DNA from: Sporocytophaga myxococcoides
GTDB lineage: Bacteria > Bacteroidota > Bacteroidia > Cytophagales > Cytophagaceae
Direction of reading: 5' to 3'
Length of the DNA stretch: 64,000 nucleotides
Assembly: GCF_000775915.1 (NCBI RefSeq)
Contig: NZ_BBLT01000002.1
Coordinates: forward strand, 186,001-250,000
A model generated the notes under the pieces. That model made no database searches. It saw only the letters and a program-made list of their open reading frames with translations, and had not been told where the DNA came from. Shown piece by piece: positions 26,859-37,000 of the stretch. The first letter of the stretch is position 1. The number at the start of each line of letters is the position of its first letter. The translations under genes were made by a program, and so were the position numbers.

Positions 26859-27037
26859 ATAGAAAAATACAGATATTATCTCTGACATTATTTGTACTCA
26901 TATTATCTGCCTGTGCCGCAGGTAAGAAGGGTTGCAATACCTGTCCTGATTTTGACAAAAAAGGGAAAAAATACCCTAAGGCTAAAAGTAAAAAAAGGGC
27001 TTCTGTGTCATTTGAAACAGTTCATTTTTTTGTTTAA
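26855..27037 (+). CDS. Tiny Lys-rich lipoprotein 2 (60 aa)
   Basis: The 60-residue product has signal peptide MNRKIQILSLTLFVLILSAC with lipobox LSAC (Cys20), then AAGKKGCNTCPDFDKKGKKY with a CxxCP pair and a basic tail (KAKSKKR). It overlaps lipoprotein 1 by four bases. The next similar frame starts 38 bases later and repeats the CxxCP plus Lys/Pro pattern. Function unknown; a periplasmic or surface role is expected from the lipobox. Confidence 0.65.
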   Translation: MNRKIQILSLTLFVLILSACAAGKKGCNTCPDFDKKGKKYPKAKSKKRASVSFETVHFFV

Positions 27038-27075
27038 AACACCTTCTATCTATTTTTTACTAATTTTTTAATTCT

Positions 27076-27252
27076 ATGAAAAAAGTAATACTGTTTGTGT
27101 TCGCAATACAGATGGTCCTTGTGCCTGCTTGTACAGTGTTTAAAAAGTCCTGTGCAACCTGTCCATCTTATCCTAAAAAACCGAAAAAGCCAAAAAACAA
27201 AAAGAGGATATCTTATTCCAATCCGGGAAAAGATATCCTCTTTATTATTTAA
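27076..27252 (+). CDS. Tiny Lys-rich lipoprotein 3 (58 aa)
   Basis: A 58-codon frame starts at ATG 27076. MKKVILFVFAIQMVLVPAC is a signal peptide with lipobox VPAC (Cys19). The mature part has SCATCPSYPKKPKKPKNKKR, repeating the CxxCP and Lys-rich layout of lipoprotein 2. The last 15 codons lie in a terminator hairpin, so the tail sequence is constrained by RNA structure and may not be functional protein. Confidence 0.6.
   Translation: MKKVILFVFAIQMVLVPACTVFKKSCATCPSYPKKPKKPKNKKRISYSNPGKDILFII
27200..27249. terminator. Bidirectional terminator of the tiny lipoprotein genes and asnS
   Basis: AAAGAGGATATCTT and AAAGATATCCTCTTT are perfect 14-base arms around a loop of about 14 bases. On the minus strand a T-rich run follows, ending asnS 20 bases after its stop. 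On the plus strand TTTATTATTT follows. It lies inside the coding sequence of lipoprotein 3. Confidence 0.82.
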
Positions 27253-27268
27253 AACTAGATTTGTGCTA

Positions 27269-28663
27269 TTAAAACTCTGCGCTTTGCGGAGTTCTTGGGA
27301 AAGGAATAACATCTCTGATATTACCCATTCCTGTTACGAACAACATTAATCTTTCAAAGCCAAGTCCGAAGCCAGAGTGAGGTGCCGTTCCGAATTTTCT
27401 TGTTTCAAGGTACCACCAGATATCCTGCTCATGAATCCCCACCTCTTTAACCCTGCGAAGCAGTTTTTCATAGTTTTCTTCTCTCTGAGATCCACCAATG
27501 ATTTCTCCGATACCAGGGAAAAGCACGTCCATTGCTCTTACAGTTTTTCCATCCTCATTTTGCTTCATGTAAAAAGCTTTAATCTTTTCAGGATAATCTG
27601 TCAGAATTACAGGTTTTTTAAAGTGTTTTTCAACAAGATAACGCTCATGCTCTGACTGAAGGTCAGTTCCCCAGTCGACTTTGTACTCGAATTTTTGTCC
27701 GCTTTTTTGGAGTATTTCAACCGCAGTGGTATAAGACACTCTTTCAAAAGGTGTATTGACAACAGATTTTAACCTGTCGATCAATTCCTTATCATACATT
27801 TTATTCAGGAATTCAAGATCGTCAGAGCAGTTGTCAAGTGCATATTGCACCAAGTATTTTAGGAATTCTTCAGCCAGATCCATGTTGTCATGGATGTCAT
27901 AAAATGCCATTTCAGGCTCAATCATCCAGAACTCAGCAAGGTGTCTTGCAGTATTGGAGTTTTCAGCTCTGAAGGTAGGTCCGAAGGTGTAAATTTCACC
28001 AAGTGCCATTGCTCCCAACTCACCTTCCAGCTGACCGGATACTGTCAGATTGGTTTCTTTTCCGAAGAAATCTTCTTTATAGTTAACAGATCCGTCAGGA
28101 TTTTTAGGAGGGTTTGCAGCATCCAGAGTTGTTACCCTAAACATCGCTCCCGCACCTTCAGCATCAGAACCGGTAATGATCGGTGTATGCAGATATACAA
28201 ATCCTTTGTCATTGAAGAATTTATTTACCGCAAAAGCCATGTGGTGTCTGATTCTCAAGACAGCTCCAAAGGTATTCGTACGGGGACGTAAATGAGCGAT
28301 TTCTCTTAAAAATTCCAGAGTATGTCCTTTTTTCTGCAACTGGAAAGTTTGAGGATCAGCAGTTCCCAGAACTTCGATTTCTATTGCCTGCAGTTCAACA
28401 GGTTGTCCCTGTGCAGGAGACTCAACAAGCTTTCCTGTGACAGAAATGCAGGCTCCTGTAGTGACATCTTTAAGATTTTCTTCACTGAAAGAAGAAGCTT
28501 CTGCTACGATTTGTATATTATTTATAGTAGAGCCGTCATTAAGCGCTATAAAGGAGACATTCTTATTTCCTCTTTTCGTCCTTACCCAACCTTTTACATT
28601 GAATGATTTTCCAAACTCCTTGGAATTCAGGAGGTGTGTTATTTTTGTTCTTTTCACAGTCAA
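27269..28663 (-). CDS. asnS: Asparaginyl-tRNA synthetase
   Basis: The 464-residue class II synthetase has an N-terminal OB-fold ([21 protein letters not shown]), motif 2 region [25 protein letters not shown] and motif 3 [25 protein letters not shown] and the lack of Asp-specific features favour AsnRS over AspRS. It charges tRNA-Asn. It ends at the bidirectional terminator 27200-27249. No clear -7 box was found upstream. Confidence 0.95.
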   Translation of the reverse strand: MTVKRTKITHLLNSKEFGKSFNVKGWVRTKRGNKNVSFIALNDGSTINNIQIVAEASSFSEENLKDVTTGACISVTGKLVESPAQGQPVELQAIEIEVLGTADPQTFQLQKKGHTLEFLREIAHLRPRTNTFGAVLRIRHHMAFAVNKFFNDKGFVYLHTPIITGSDAEGAGAMFRVTTLDAANPPKNPDGSVNYKEDFFGKETNLTVSGQLEGELGAMALGEIYTFGPTFRAENSNTARHLAEFWMIEPEMAFYDIHDNMDLAEEFLKYLVQYALDNCSDDLEFLNKMYDKELIDRLKSVVNTPFERVSYTTAVEILQKSGQKFEYKVDWGTDLQSEHERYLVEKHFKKPVILTDYPEKIKAFYMKQNEDGKTVRAMDVLFPGIGEIIGGSQREENYEKLLRRVKEVGIHEQDIWWYLETRKFGTAPHSGFGLGFERLMLFVTGMGNIRDVIPFPRTPQSAEF

Positions 28664-28761
28664 AAAAGAATTAAAACTAAAATTGAAACATTAAAATCTG
28701 ATAATCTGTTAGCAAAAAAAGGATATTTTACCTTTTTAGGCAAAGTTTTATCAAAATATAA

Positions 28762-28769
28762 TAATTTTG
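28762..28769 (+). promoter_or_regulatory. -7 box (TAATTTTG) of rpoN promoter
   Basis: TAATTTTG matches TAnnTTTG and lies 46 bases before the rpoN start codon. A leader of about 42 bases would follow. No clear -33 TTG at the right distance is visible. Confidence 0.45.
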
Positions 28770-28815
28770 TCGGGGTCGGCATGGTTTTTGGCTTCCCAGA
28801 ATTTTCAAATTTTTA

Positions 28816-30291
28816 ATGTCGGTTTTTATGCAAAAATTAGGATTAAACCAGACTTTACAACAAAAACTTTCACCTCAGCAGATTCAATTTATAAAACTGC
28901 TGCAGATCCCTACTGCCGAGCTGGAGAGCAGAATTGAGGAAGAGCTTGAAATAAACCCGGCACTGGAAGAAGGTAAAGAGGATTATTCTTCGGAGGAAAG
29001 TCAGTCTGAAAGTGAATATGATCAGGAGGAAGGTGAAGGAGATGGCGATAATTATAACGATGACGAATTAAGTGTTGAAGACTATATCCGTGATGATGAT
29101 ATCAGTGGATATAAAATGGTCGGAGATGGTCCTAGTGAAGATGAAGACAAAGAAATGCCCATAGCCAGCGGTTCTACACTGGCCGATTCACTTATCAGTC
29201 AGTTAGGATTCCTGAAGCTGGATGAACGTCAGACGAATATTGGAAAACAACTCATCGGAAGCATTGACAGTGATGGCTATATTCGAAGAGAATTAGAGCA
29301 AATTGTAGATGATCTGGCTTTTGGTCAGAATATCGAAACCAATGCAGAGGAAATAGAAAAAATACTTTTCAGAATTCAGCAATTTGATCCTGCAGGTATA
29401 GGTGCTCGATCTCTTCAAGAATGTCTTATTCTTCAGCTTGAAAGAAAAGACGATACTGATCCTGCAGTTGAAGTTGCGCTTAAAATTGTTGAAGAAAACT
29501 TCGAAGAATTTACTAAAAAACATTACGATAAAATCCAGAAAAGACTGGATATCGATGATGACCTTATGAAACAGGCCATACATCTGATTACCAAACTGAA
29601 TCCTAAACCTGGAGGAGGTGCTGTTGATGACGTCAAAACTCAATACATTATTCCTGATTTTATTTTAGTCAATAATCATGGAAAACTTGAGCTTTCTCTG
29701 AACTCCAGAAATGCTCCAGAGTTAAGAATCAGCAGATCGTATACTGAAATGTTTGATACTTATGACAAAAGTGCCAAGAAAGATAAAAAACTTAAGGAGG
29801 CAGTGTCGTTTGTCAAACAAAAACTTGATGCAGCCAAGTGGTTTATTGATGCTATCAAGCAGAGACAGCTGACGCTTATGCGAACCATGGAAGCCATTGT
29901 AAAATATCAGTATGACTTTTTTCTGGAAGGAGATGAAGCCAAACTGAAACCAATGATATTAAAAGATATCGCAACGGAGATTAATATGGATATTTCAACA
30001 GTATCCAGAGTGGCAAATAGTAAATCTGTTCAGACAGAATTTGGAATTTACCCATTAAAGTATTTCTTTTCAGAAGGAATTTCCACAGAATCAGGGGAGG
30101 ATGTCAGCAGTAGAGAAGTGAAACATATTCTTAAGGAAATTATTGATGCAGAAGATAAGAGGAAGCCTTGTTCAGATGAAAAACTTGAAAAACTTCTGAA
30201 AGAAAGAGGCTATCCGATTGCAAGAAGGACAGTCGCAAAATACAGGGAACAATTGAATATCCCTGTTGCCAGATTAAGAAAGGAATTATAA
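28816..30291 (+). CDS. rpoN: RNA polymerase sigma-54 factor
   Basis: The 491-residue sigma factor has region I (LGLNQTLQQKLSPQQIQFI onwards, Gln-rich), an acidic region II (about 60-120), the core-binding region III and the C-terminal RpoN box ARRTVAKYREQLNIP. It directs RNA polymerase to -24/-12 promoters with AAA+ activators, one of which is encoded at 63525. ATG 28816 and ATG 28828 are both possible starts. Two further genes follow within a few bases. Confidence 0.96.
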   Translation: MSVFMQKLGLNQTLQQKLSPQQIQFIKLLQIPTAELESRIEEELEINPALEEGKEDYSSEESQSESEYDQEEGEGDGDNYNDDELSVEDYIRDDDISGYKMVGDGPSEDEDKEMPIASGSTLADSLISQLGFLKLDERQTNIGKQLIGSIDSDGYIRRELEQIVDDLAFGQNIETNAEEIEKILFRIQQFDPAGIGARSLQECLILQLERKDDTDPAVEVALKIVEENFEEFTKKHYDKIQKRLDIDDDLMKQAIHLITKLNPKPGGGAVDDVKTQYIIPDFILVNNHGKLELSLNSRNAPELRISRSYTEMFDTYDKSAKKDKKLKEAVSFVKQKLDAAKWFIDAIKQRQLTLMRTMEAIVKYQYDFFLEGDEAKLKPMILKDIATEINMDISTVSRVANSKSVQTEFGIYPLKYFFSEGISTESGEDVSSREVKHILKEIIDAEDKRKPCSDEKLEKLLKERGYPIARRTVAKYREQLNIPVARLRKEL

Positions 30292-30294
30292 AGA

Positions 30295-30972
30295 GTGGTA
30301 ACAAGATACAAGCAAGCAAAAAGAAAATTCAAAATTTTAAAAAGTACAGCGACAATACTCTCTGTACTTTTTCATCCTGTAATACTGCCAACATATGTGT
30401 TCGCTTGTTTGATCTTTTTTGCTCCTGCTACTTTCAGCACGCTTAGTGAACAAGGCAAATACTATCTCTTGCTGCTTATATTCATTACAACTTGTATTTT
30501 ACCTATTTTCCTCATGACCATCTTCCTGCAACTCACCAACAGGACGATGAATCTCAAGGCTTTTTTTATGGGAAACAGAAGGGAAAGGATCGTTCCTTAC
30601 CTGATTACTGCAATATTTTATAGCAGTCTGGCATATTTCTTTGATGCTTATCTGCACATGAGTGGATTGATAATATATCTGGTCGCAGCGATAGGAGTAA
30701 CAATTCTGGTGCTTTCCCTAATTACGCTTTTTTATAAGGTTAGTGCTCATGCAACCGGCCTTTCAGGATCTGTTGTAATATTGGTAATGCTTTCAATGAG
30801 GTTTGCGGATAATGATTTGTTTTACCCTATATTAACCTTTATTCTAATATCCGGTTTTGTCATGAGTTCCAGATTATTTCTTAAAGCCCATACAGGAATG
30901 GAAATCATTACTGGAGTCTTAACAGGATTTATTGTTAACTTTTGCATATTTTATTTTGTTTTAAACGGATAA
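30295..30972 (+). CDS. PAP2-like membrane protein
   Basis: The 225-residue protein has about six membrane helices. VSAHATGLSGSVV and SRLFLKAHTGMEIITGVLTGF resemble the second and third phosphatase motifs of the PAP2 family (SxHxxG and SRxxxxxHxxxxxxxG). The first motif (KxxxxxxRP) is not evident, so catalytic activity is uncertain. Start GTG 30295, three bases after rpoN, means co-transcription. Confidence 0.7.
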   Translation: MVTRYKQAKRKFKILKSTATILSVLFHPVILPTYVFACLIFFAPATFSTLSEQGKYYLLLLIFITTCILPIFLMTIFLQLTNRTMNLKAFFMGNRRERIVPYLITAIFYSSLAYFFDAYLHMSGLIIYLVAAIGVTILVLSLITLFYKVSAHATGLSGSVVILVMLSMRFADNDLFYPILTFILISGFVMSSRLFLKAHTGMEIITGVLTGFIVNFCIFYFVLNG

Positions 30973-30979
30973 CAAGATC

Positions 30980-31756
30980 ATGTACCAGCATATTTTATTG
31001 GAAAAAAAAGGCGGAACTGCAAGATTAACTCTGAACAGACCGGAAGTGTATAATGCTCTTAATGAAACCCTTTGCAGAGAAATTCAGCAGGCTTTAAAAG
31101 AAGTTAATGATGACAAAACGATAAAAGTCTTAATTCTAACCGGAGCTGGAAAGGGCTTTTGCAGTGGTCTTGATCTGAAGTCAATCAATATTAAAGATTC
31201 CAGTGTATCTGATGTCGTTAAGGCTTTGTTCAACCCTATGGTAACATGGATAAGAACACTCAATATCCCTGTAATTGCTTTGGTAAACGGACCTGCAGTA
31301 GGAGCTGGATGTTCACTGGCATTAGCAGCTGATATGGTGATTGCAGAAGAAAATGCATCTTTTGGGTTTTCATTTGTAAAAATAGGTTTGATTCCGGATA
31401 CTGGAATATCTTATTTTTTACCGCGATTGGCTGGAAGTCTCAAAGCATTCGAACTTTTCGCTTTGGGAAAAACAATTACTGCTACGGAGGCTGTGCACTA
31501 TGGCCTAATAAACACTGCTATAAAACAAGAAGAGCTGGAAGATACAATAGAAAAATTAGCGGCTTATTTTGTAGCTGCTCCGACCAAAGCCATCGGTTTT
31601 ATAAAAAAACTGGTTACGGAATCCAGCGAAAACTCTTTATCTTTAATGCTGGATAAGGAAGCTGTCTTCCAGGAAAAAGCAGCTCACACAAATGACTTTA
31701 AAGAGGGAGTTGCAGCATTCATAACTAAAAGGAGACCTGATTTTAAAGGAGAATAG
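30980..31756 (+). CDS. Enoyl-CoA hydratase/isomerase family protein
   Basis: The 258-residue crotonase has LTLNRPEVYNALNETL, ILTGAGKGFCSGLDL (oxyanion hole), VNGPAVGAGCSLALAADMVIA and FVKIGLIPDTGISYFLPRLAG. The last block (GLIPDTG) is typical of PaaG-type isomerase/hydratases, with Asp in place of the second catalytic Glu. It acts on an acyl-CoA; the pathway is unclear because no other such gene is near. It is seven bases after the PAP2-like gene. Confidence 0.88.
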   Translation: MYQHILLEKKGGTARLTLNRPEVYNALNETLCREIQQALKEVNDDKTIKVLILTGAGKGFCSGLDLKSINIKDSSVSDVVKALFNPMVTWIRTLNIPVIALVNGPAVGAGCSLALAADMVIAEENASFGFSFVKIGLIPDTGISYFLPRLAGSLKAFELFALGKTITATEAVHYGLINTAIKQEELEDTIEKLAAYFVAAPTKAIGFIKKLVTESSENSLSLMLDKEAVFQEKAAHTNDFKEGVAAFITKRRPDFKGE

Positions 31757-31775
31757 ATATTCATTCTAAGCTTCT

Positions 31776-32483
31776 TTAAAAGGAGGAAAATGTTAAGCCT
31801 ACAAGAAATGGAGTTGCATCCGGTCCTTTGTTATCATTAAAAAGCTTGTTTAAGCTGTAATATCCATATAAACTCATTCCTCCAATACCTATCCGGGCTG
31901 TAAGTCCATAACGAAACCTGTTAACGTTAAAGTCTCTTATTTCTTTTTCCTTAACTGTTTCGTCATTTTCCTTGAATTTTACTTTTGTCATTGACTTTAA
32001 AAGGACGCCGGCTTTAAATCCTACAGCCACTTTGACAGCCCTTGGCCAGTAACGTTTAGATTGAAATCTTAATTCAAGCGGAACATCCAGATAAGTCAGA
32101 CTTAATTTTGACTTTTTATATGTTTTTTCAGGATCCATATCTGCAAAGACGACTAAAGAGTCCTGAGACATAAATAGATTGGTGTTTTTTGCTGAAAAGG
32201 AATAATTGTCAAAAGCCAGACTGATCCCTGGGGTGAAATAGAGTTTTTTGACAATTTTTACATGAAAATAGTGGCCAAAAGCTGCCCCTCTTGATCCCCA
32301 AGCGCTTAAATCTAATTCCCCCGGATGATCAGCCAGTTGATTCAGGTACAGATCCAGTCTGAAAGCCCTTATGAGGTGCCTGCCCTTATATTCGTCATGA
32401 CTGGAAGTAGAATCCGAACTTGTTTTTGCACTGGTATTAAAGGCAATAAGAAGAAATGAAAGGTAAAAAAAGATATTTCTCAT
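31776..32483 (-). CDS. Outer-membrane beta-barrel protein (PorT-like)
   Basis: The 235-residue protein has a signal peptide (MRNIFFYLSFLLIAFNTSA) and then alternating strands ending in Phe: YFTPGISLAFDNYSF, LTYLDVPLELRFQSKR, VAVGFKAGVLLKS, RYGLTARIGIGGMSLYGYY and a terminal FLVGLTFSSF. This fits a small outer-membrane barrel of the OMP_b-brl_2 type. The function is unknown. It is convergent with the crotonase gene. Confidence 0.78.
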   Translation of the reverse strand: MRNIFFYLSFLLIAFNTSAKTSSDSTSSHDEYKGRHLIRAFRLDLYLNQLADHPGELDLSAWGSRGAAFGHYFHVKIVKKLYFTPGISLAFDNYSFSAKNTNLFMSQDSLVVFADMDPEKTYKKSKLSLTYLDVPLELRFQSKRYWPRAVKVAVGFKAGVLLKSMTKVKFKENDETVKEKEIRDFNVNRFRYGLTARIGIGGMSLYGYYSLNKLFNDNKGPDATPFLVGLTFSSF

Positions 32484-32585
32484 GGAGCACGTTTTTACTT
32501 ATCGTAAACTTAGGTAAAAAAGGAATTGTTTCAGGAATTGTTTGAAGTAATTTGAAATCTATTTTAAAAAAGCAGATTTATTTTA

Positions 32586-32593
32586 TAGATTTG
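32586..32593 (+). promoter_or_regulatory. -7 box (TAGATTTG) before tRNA-Arg
   Basis: TAGATTTG matches TAnnTTTG and lies 19 bases before the tRNA 5' end, so the precursor would have a short leader. The -33 box is weak. Confidence 0.5.
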
Positions 32594-32612
32594 CACTCCT
32601 TAATTGGAAAAT

Positions 32613-32686
32613 GCACTCGTAGCTCAATTGGATAGAGCATCTGACTACGGATCAGAAGGTTTGGGGTTCGACTCCCTACGAGTGCA
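32613..32686 (+). tRNA. tRNA-Arg (anticodon ACG)
   Basis: The 74 bases fold into a full cloverleaf: acceptor GCACTCG/CGAGTGC, D arm GCTC/GAGC, anticodon stem TCTGA/TCAGA with loop CTACGGA, and T arm with TTCGACT loop. Anticodon ACG (A to be edited to inosine) reads CGN codons. The discriminator is A; CCA is not encoded. Confidence 0.96.
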
Positions 32687-32695
32687 CAAAATTAG

Positions 32696-32738
32696 ATGGT
32701 AATCTGCTTATAAATAGTCGGTTACCATTATTTTTTTA
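32696..32738 (+). terminator. Terminator of tRNA-Arg
   Basis: ATGGTAA and TTACCAT pair across a loop of about 19 bases and are followed by TATTTTTTTAT. It lies 10 bases after the tRNA. Confidence 0.6.
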
Positions 32739-32934
32739 TAGACAGTTTGAGTGAGTGGTTGAGATTTTGCTAATTTTTATAACAATTGTTTTTTCACTTA
32801 ACTCAATATTATTCAAATTTAGAAATTGACTGTAAATTGGTTTTCGTATCCTGTTTTAAGACTTTACAGCAATCAATCAGCAAGTACACACAGTTTTGAG
32901 TGAAAATAATTTCATACACACCAAGAAGATTTTT

Positions 32935-33897
32935 ATGAATAAAGAAATCATTTTTATGTTCTCAGGCCAGGGTTCTCAATACTATCAAATGGGAAGGGAA
33001 TTATATGAAAATAATACCGTATTCAGCTATTGGATGGACCATTGTAATGAAATCGTTGCTCCATTAATTCAAAACTCATTAGTTGAAATTCTTTATGGGC
33101 AGGAGGGGAAGAGCCAACCATTTGATCGCTTGCTTTATACTAACCCTGCTTTATTGTGTGTGGAGTACTGCCAGTTCAAAGTACTTAAAGAGATGGGTAT
33201 TCAGCCAGATTACCTTATTGGTTATAGCCTTGGTGAATTAATAGCTACTATAGCTTCCGGTGCTGTATCTCTGGAAGATGGGATTCGCTTAGTTATAAAT
33301 TTAGCCAGACTTGCCGAAGAAAAGACACAGCCTGCATCGATGTTGGCAATCATGGAATCAGAAAGTATTATAAACAAATTTCCAGAACTGTTTGCCGATT
33401 GCAGATGCACCGGAACAAATTTTCAGGAGAATTTTGTAGTAGGTGGTTTGCCTCATGCAATTCAGAATTTGCATCTTAATTTAAATAAGTTCAATATAAT
33501 CTCTCAGGTACTGCCAGTTAAACAAGGATTTCACACAGAATTTATTGATCCGATTGAAGCGGAAGTGAAGCAATTGGTGAGGAGTATTAATCTATCAGAA
33601 ATGAAAATACCAATTATATCATCAGCAAAATCTGAGGTTGTTAAAGTACTGAATGAAGATTATTTCTGGGAAGTAATTCGCTTACCTGTTAATTTTGAAT
33701 TTACCATTAAGAGAATTCTTGAGGTAGGCGATTATATTTTTATAGATGCGGGGCCGAGCGGGACTCTGTCTACTTTTGTCAAATATATTCTTTCTTCTAA
33801 TGCCTGTTCCGTTTCTCTGCCAATGATCAATCAATTCGGAAGCGATTTGAGTGCTATTGAAAAATTGAAAACTTCTTTTTTCTCGAACGTAAGCTGA
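32935..33897 (+). CDS. Free-standing acyltransferase (FabD/PKS AT-like)
   Basis: The 320-residue protein has the AT fold: FMFSGQGSQYYQMGREL, the nucleophile loop GYSLGELIAT (normally GHSxGE), a short ferredoxin-like insert, LPVKQGFHTEFIDPIE with the catalytic His, and DAGPSGTLSTFVKYIL. The Tyr in GYSLGE and no Arg at the usual carboxylate-binding position suggest an unusual substrate or acyl hydrolase role. TTG 32896 is possible but ATG 32935 gives the standard start. No ketosynthase is nearby. Confidence 0.8.
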   Translation: MNKEIIFMFSGQGSQYYQMGRELYENNTVFSYWMDHCNEIVAPLIQNSLVEILYGQEGKSQPFDRLLYTNPALLCVEYCQFKVLKEMGIQPDYLIGYSLGELIATIASGAVSLEDGIRLVINLARLAEEKTQPASMLAIMESESIINKFPELFADCRCTGTNFQENFVVGGLPHAIQNLHLNLNKFNIISQVLPVKQGFHTEFIDPIEAEVKQLVRSINLSEMKIPIISSAKSEVVKVLNEDYFWEVIRLPVNFEFTIKRILEVGDYIFIDAGPSGTLSTFVKYILSSNACSVSLPMINQFGSDLSAIEKLKTSFFSNVS

Positions 33898-33949
33898 AAA
33901 TTTGTCAGGTGAAGAGCTCATTAAAATGAAAACTATTTTTTTTCATCTT

Positions 33950-33982
33950 GCCTATCAATCCTGTTACGGATTGATACCAGGC
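33950..33982. repeat. Hairpin after the acyltransferase gene
   Basis: GCCTATCAATCC and GGATTGATACCAGGC pair around TGTTAC with a short bulge. It lies 53 bases after the stop codon and is followed by GTTTATTGC, a weak T tract. It may be a poor terminator. Confidence 0.45.
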
Positions 33983-34097
33983 GTTTATTGCTTTGTAATA
34001 TACGTAAGCTTATCATAAGCCTGTTGGTAACTCAGAAACCATAAATAAATTGTTGGCAATAATATTTTGCCAGAATAGTTTTTATAGTCTCTTTGTT

Positions 34098-37000
34098 ATG
34101 AGAAAACTAAAAAGCAAATATCCATTTTATCTTTCAGGTCATACCTTGTGGGTATATGCATTTATTTTAATGCTTTCGTTTTTGTCGAGTAAGGTTATAG
34201 CGGAAGGCACTAAGGAGTTAATGCCCAGATCCACTGATCATGGCGTCGTTCAGATATTCGACCGTTCCAGATTATTTATGACCTATGATGCCCCTAAAGA
34301 AAACCGACTCAATATTCATATCTGCAAAGCTGGTGAAGTTATTTATTTCGGCTTTAATCAACCGGATGAAGATGTTTACTTCAGGCTTAAAAGTCCTGAT
34401 GGGTCTGTAGTAATAGGACCTACCTTATTGCCTTCCTCCGGTGCTGGTTTTATTACGAACTTCAGTCAGGCAGTAGCAGGTCCTGTACAATTATCTCCTG
34501 GTGGCTATGATGCCCTTTCATATACTTCTCTTACAGATGGAGATTATTATATTGAGTTTAATCCGGTTTCTCCAACAACAATAACAAATTCAAAGAGATA
34601 CTTTGATCTGTTTGATATAACTGTTGCTGACGGAAATACAGCTAGGCCCGGACGGTTATGGTCTTACACATGGGATATCAATACTACCAATGCTGATTAT
34701 TCTTTCAATGGGAAGATGTATGTGCTGTCAACGGATAGTATTGTTACTTCAATTGACTTTAACGGGATTCAGCCTTTTGGTGCTACCATCAGCGCCAACT
34801 CAAAAGGATGTACAAATACGGGAATGGCCATTAACGACAGAATCAGTAGGGTTGGCAATGTAACTTATCCTGAATATAAAATCTTTCTTAATGACCCTGA
34901 TCCACATTGTTATCCTACAGGTACCTTCGGTAATTTCTTACAAAAACCATTTATAAGCGGATGTGATCCTGATAACAGGTGTATAAACATTTCTGTAGAT
35001 AAGCCAGGGAAGATAGAAGTACTTTTGGATATAAATGACCAGGATGGTTATCAGGCTAATACTACAGATAGAATCCTATCAGCTTCTGTTACGAAGGGAC
35101 AGAACTGTATCAAGTGGAATACAAGAGATGGTAAAGGGAATATAGTGCTCCCCGGAACATCGGTTGAAATAGAGATAAGTTATGGAAATGGAATCACGCA
35201 TCTTCCGCTTTATGATGTTGAGCATCATAAAAACGGATATATCGTAGATTTGGTAAGGCCGACAGGCTCTAAGCCCCAGCTGTTCTGGGACGATAATCAA
35301 CTCAAAGCGGGAACTGCTATTGATGGACTTGCCAATCTTATCGGATGCTCCAATGCAGGAGGTTGTCATCAATGGAAAGACAGAGGTACTGACGATTGCA
35401 AGATAGAGTGTCCCGAAACAATAAATACCTGGTGGTATGCCAGAATGGTAAAAGAGAAAGTTGAATATCTGGTGTCACATCCCGGGGTAGATGCAGAATC
35501 AAGAAACAGACCCGGCGAAATTAATGACACACTTGTTTGTGTTAATGTTTCTAACTTCCGTCTGAGTGGTAGTTTAACAAATGCTTCAAGTGTTCAATGG
35601 GTTGGAGGTGCTGGAGTTTTTAATTCTTCACGTGTTGGACTTAGCCCTGAATATAAGCCGACTGAAGAGGAGAGAGAATCGGGATTGGTTAAGTTATATC
35701 TGAAATCAGATGCACAGGAGAATTGCCCTTCGGCTACAGATTCCATACTGATCCGTTTTAAGAAACTTCCGAAAGCAGAAGCCGGTGACTCTCTTATCTT
35801 ATGCGAAACAACAAAAGTGATTAATCTGAATGGTATTGTCAAAAATGCTACAGGTGGTATCTGGTCAGGAGGCAATGGTATTTTTGGTGATAATAATAAA
35901 CTCATTACAACATACACACCTTCTGCTGCTGAGTTAAAATCAAATTCATTTCGGTTAAGACTAACTTCAGTAAATGCATCTCCATGTCCGGATGTATTTG
36001 ATGAGGTTAAGATTATATATAACCAAGCACCTTCCGTAGAAGCCGGTTTACCAATCAGTGTATGCACAGATAAAGATTCAGTTTTGATATCAGGAAGCAG
36101 TAAGAATGCTACTGACATAAAATGGAGCGGTGGAATGGGAAGCTTTTCTTCCAATTCAAAAGCGCAAACTTATTACAGATTTATTCCGGTTGAAAAAACA
36201 GGACTTGTTACACTTACCTTAAAGGCAGAGGGAGTAGCCCCATGTGGTCCTGTTTCTGATGAATTGAAAGTTTTATTTAATCCATTACCCTTTGTAGATG
36301 CTGGTATTGATCTGAATAAATGTACAGGTGACATGGCTATTTTCGAAGTGAAATCTTCTCTTTCATATTCTTATGAATGGATAGATGAGTCAGGTATTGT
36401 TGTGGGTAAAGAGACTACACTGAAAGTTATTTCCTCTGCTGATCGAACTTTTATTCTTAAGGGGAAAGATATCAATGGATGTGTATTTTCAGATACGGTA
36501 CAACTTATAACAAAATCAACTCCAGTATTAAGCCTTCCAAAAGATGTTTGTCTCAATGATTCTTTGAGGATCAATGCTGTCTCTCAACCGTATTCTTTGG
36601 CTGGTACCTACACATGGAAAAAAGATGGAGTGATAATGCCTGATAAAACTACCTCCGTTATTGATATAATTGAATCAGGTATTTATGAGGTAGATTTTAA
36701 GAACGGGAACTGCAAAGCTTCCGGAAAAACTGTAGTGTGGCCTTCTCCGGCTTTAGCTCTGTCAGATTCAATTATTGAATGTGAAAATACAAAAGTTGTT
36801 TTATCTGCTAATAATATTGAGAATGTTTCTTATACTTGGTTTATCAATCATTCTCAATTACATTTTAATACAACATCTATAGAAGCAATTTCTTCTGATT
36901 CAATTCAAAAGTATTTTGTTGAAGTAAAAGACAGTAATGGCTGTAAGGATAAAGACAGTATTGTTCTGATAGGAATTCCTGTGCCAAAGATTGTTGCAGC

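Noticed and set aside
27377-28694. Several plus-strand frames of 85-133 codons opposite asnS
   Set aside because: They are the mirror of asnS; their Cys/Phe-rich composition is typical of antisense shadows.
33926-34018. 30-codon frame between the acyltransferase and type B genes
   Set aside because: It overlaps a hairpin, has no overlap with neighbours or family features, and is within random expectation.
35594-36154. 186-codon minus-strand frame inside the type B protein gene
   Set aside because: Antisense to a coherent repeat protein, with no start signal or motif.
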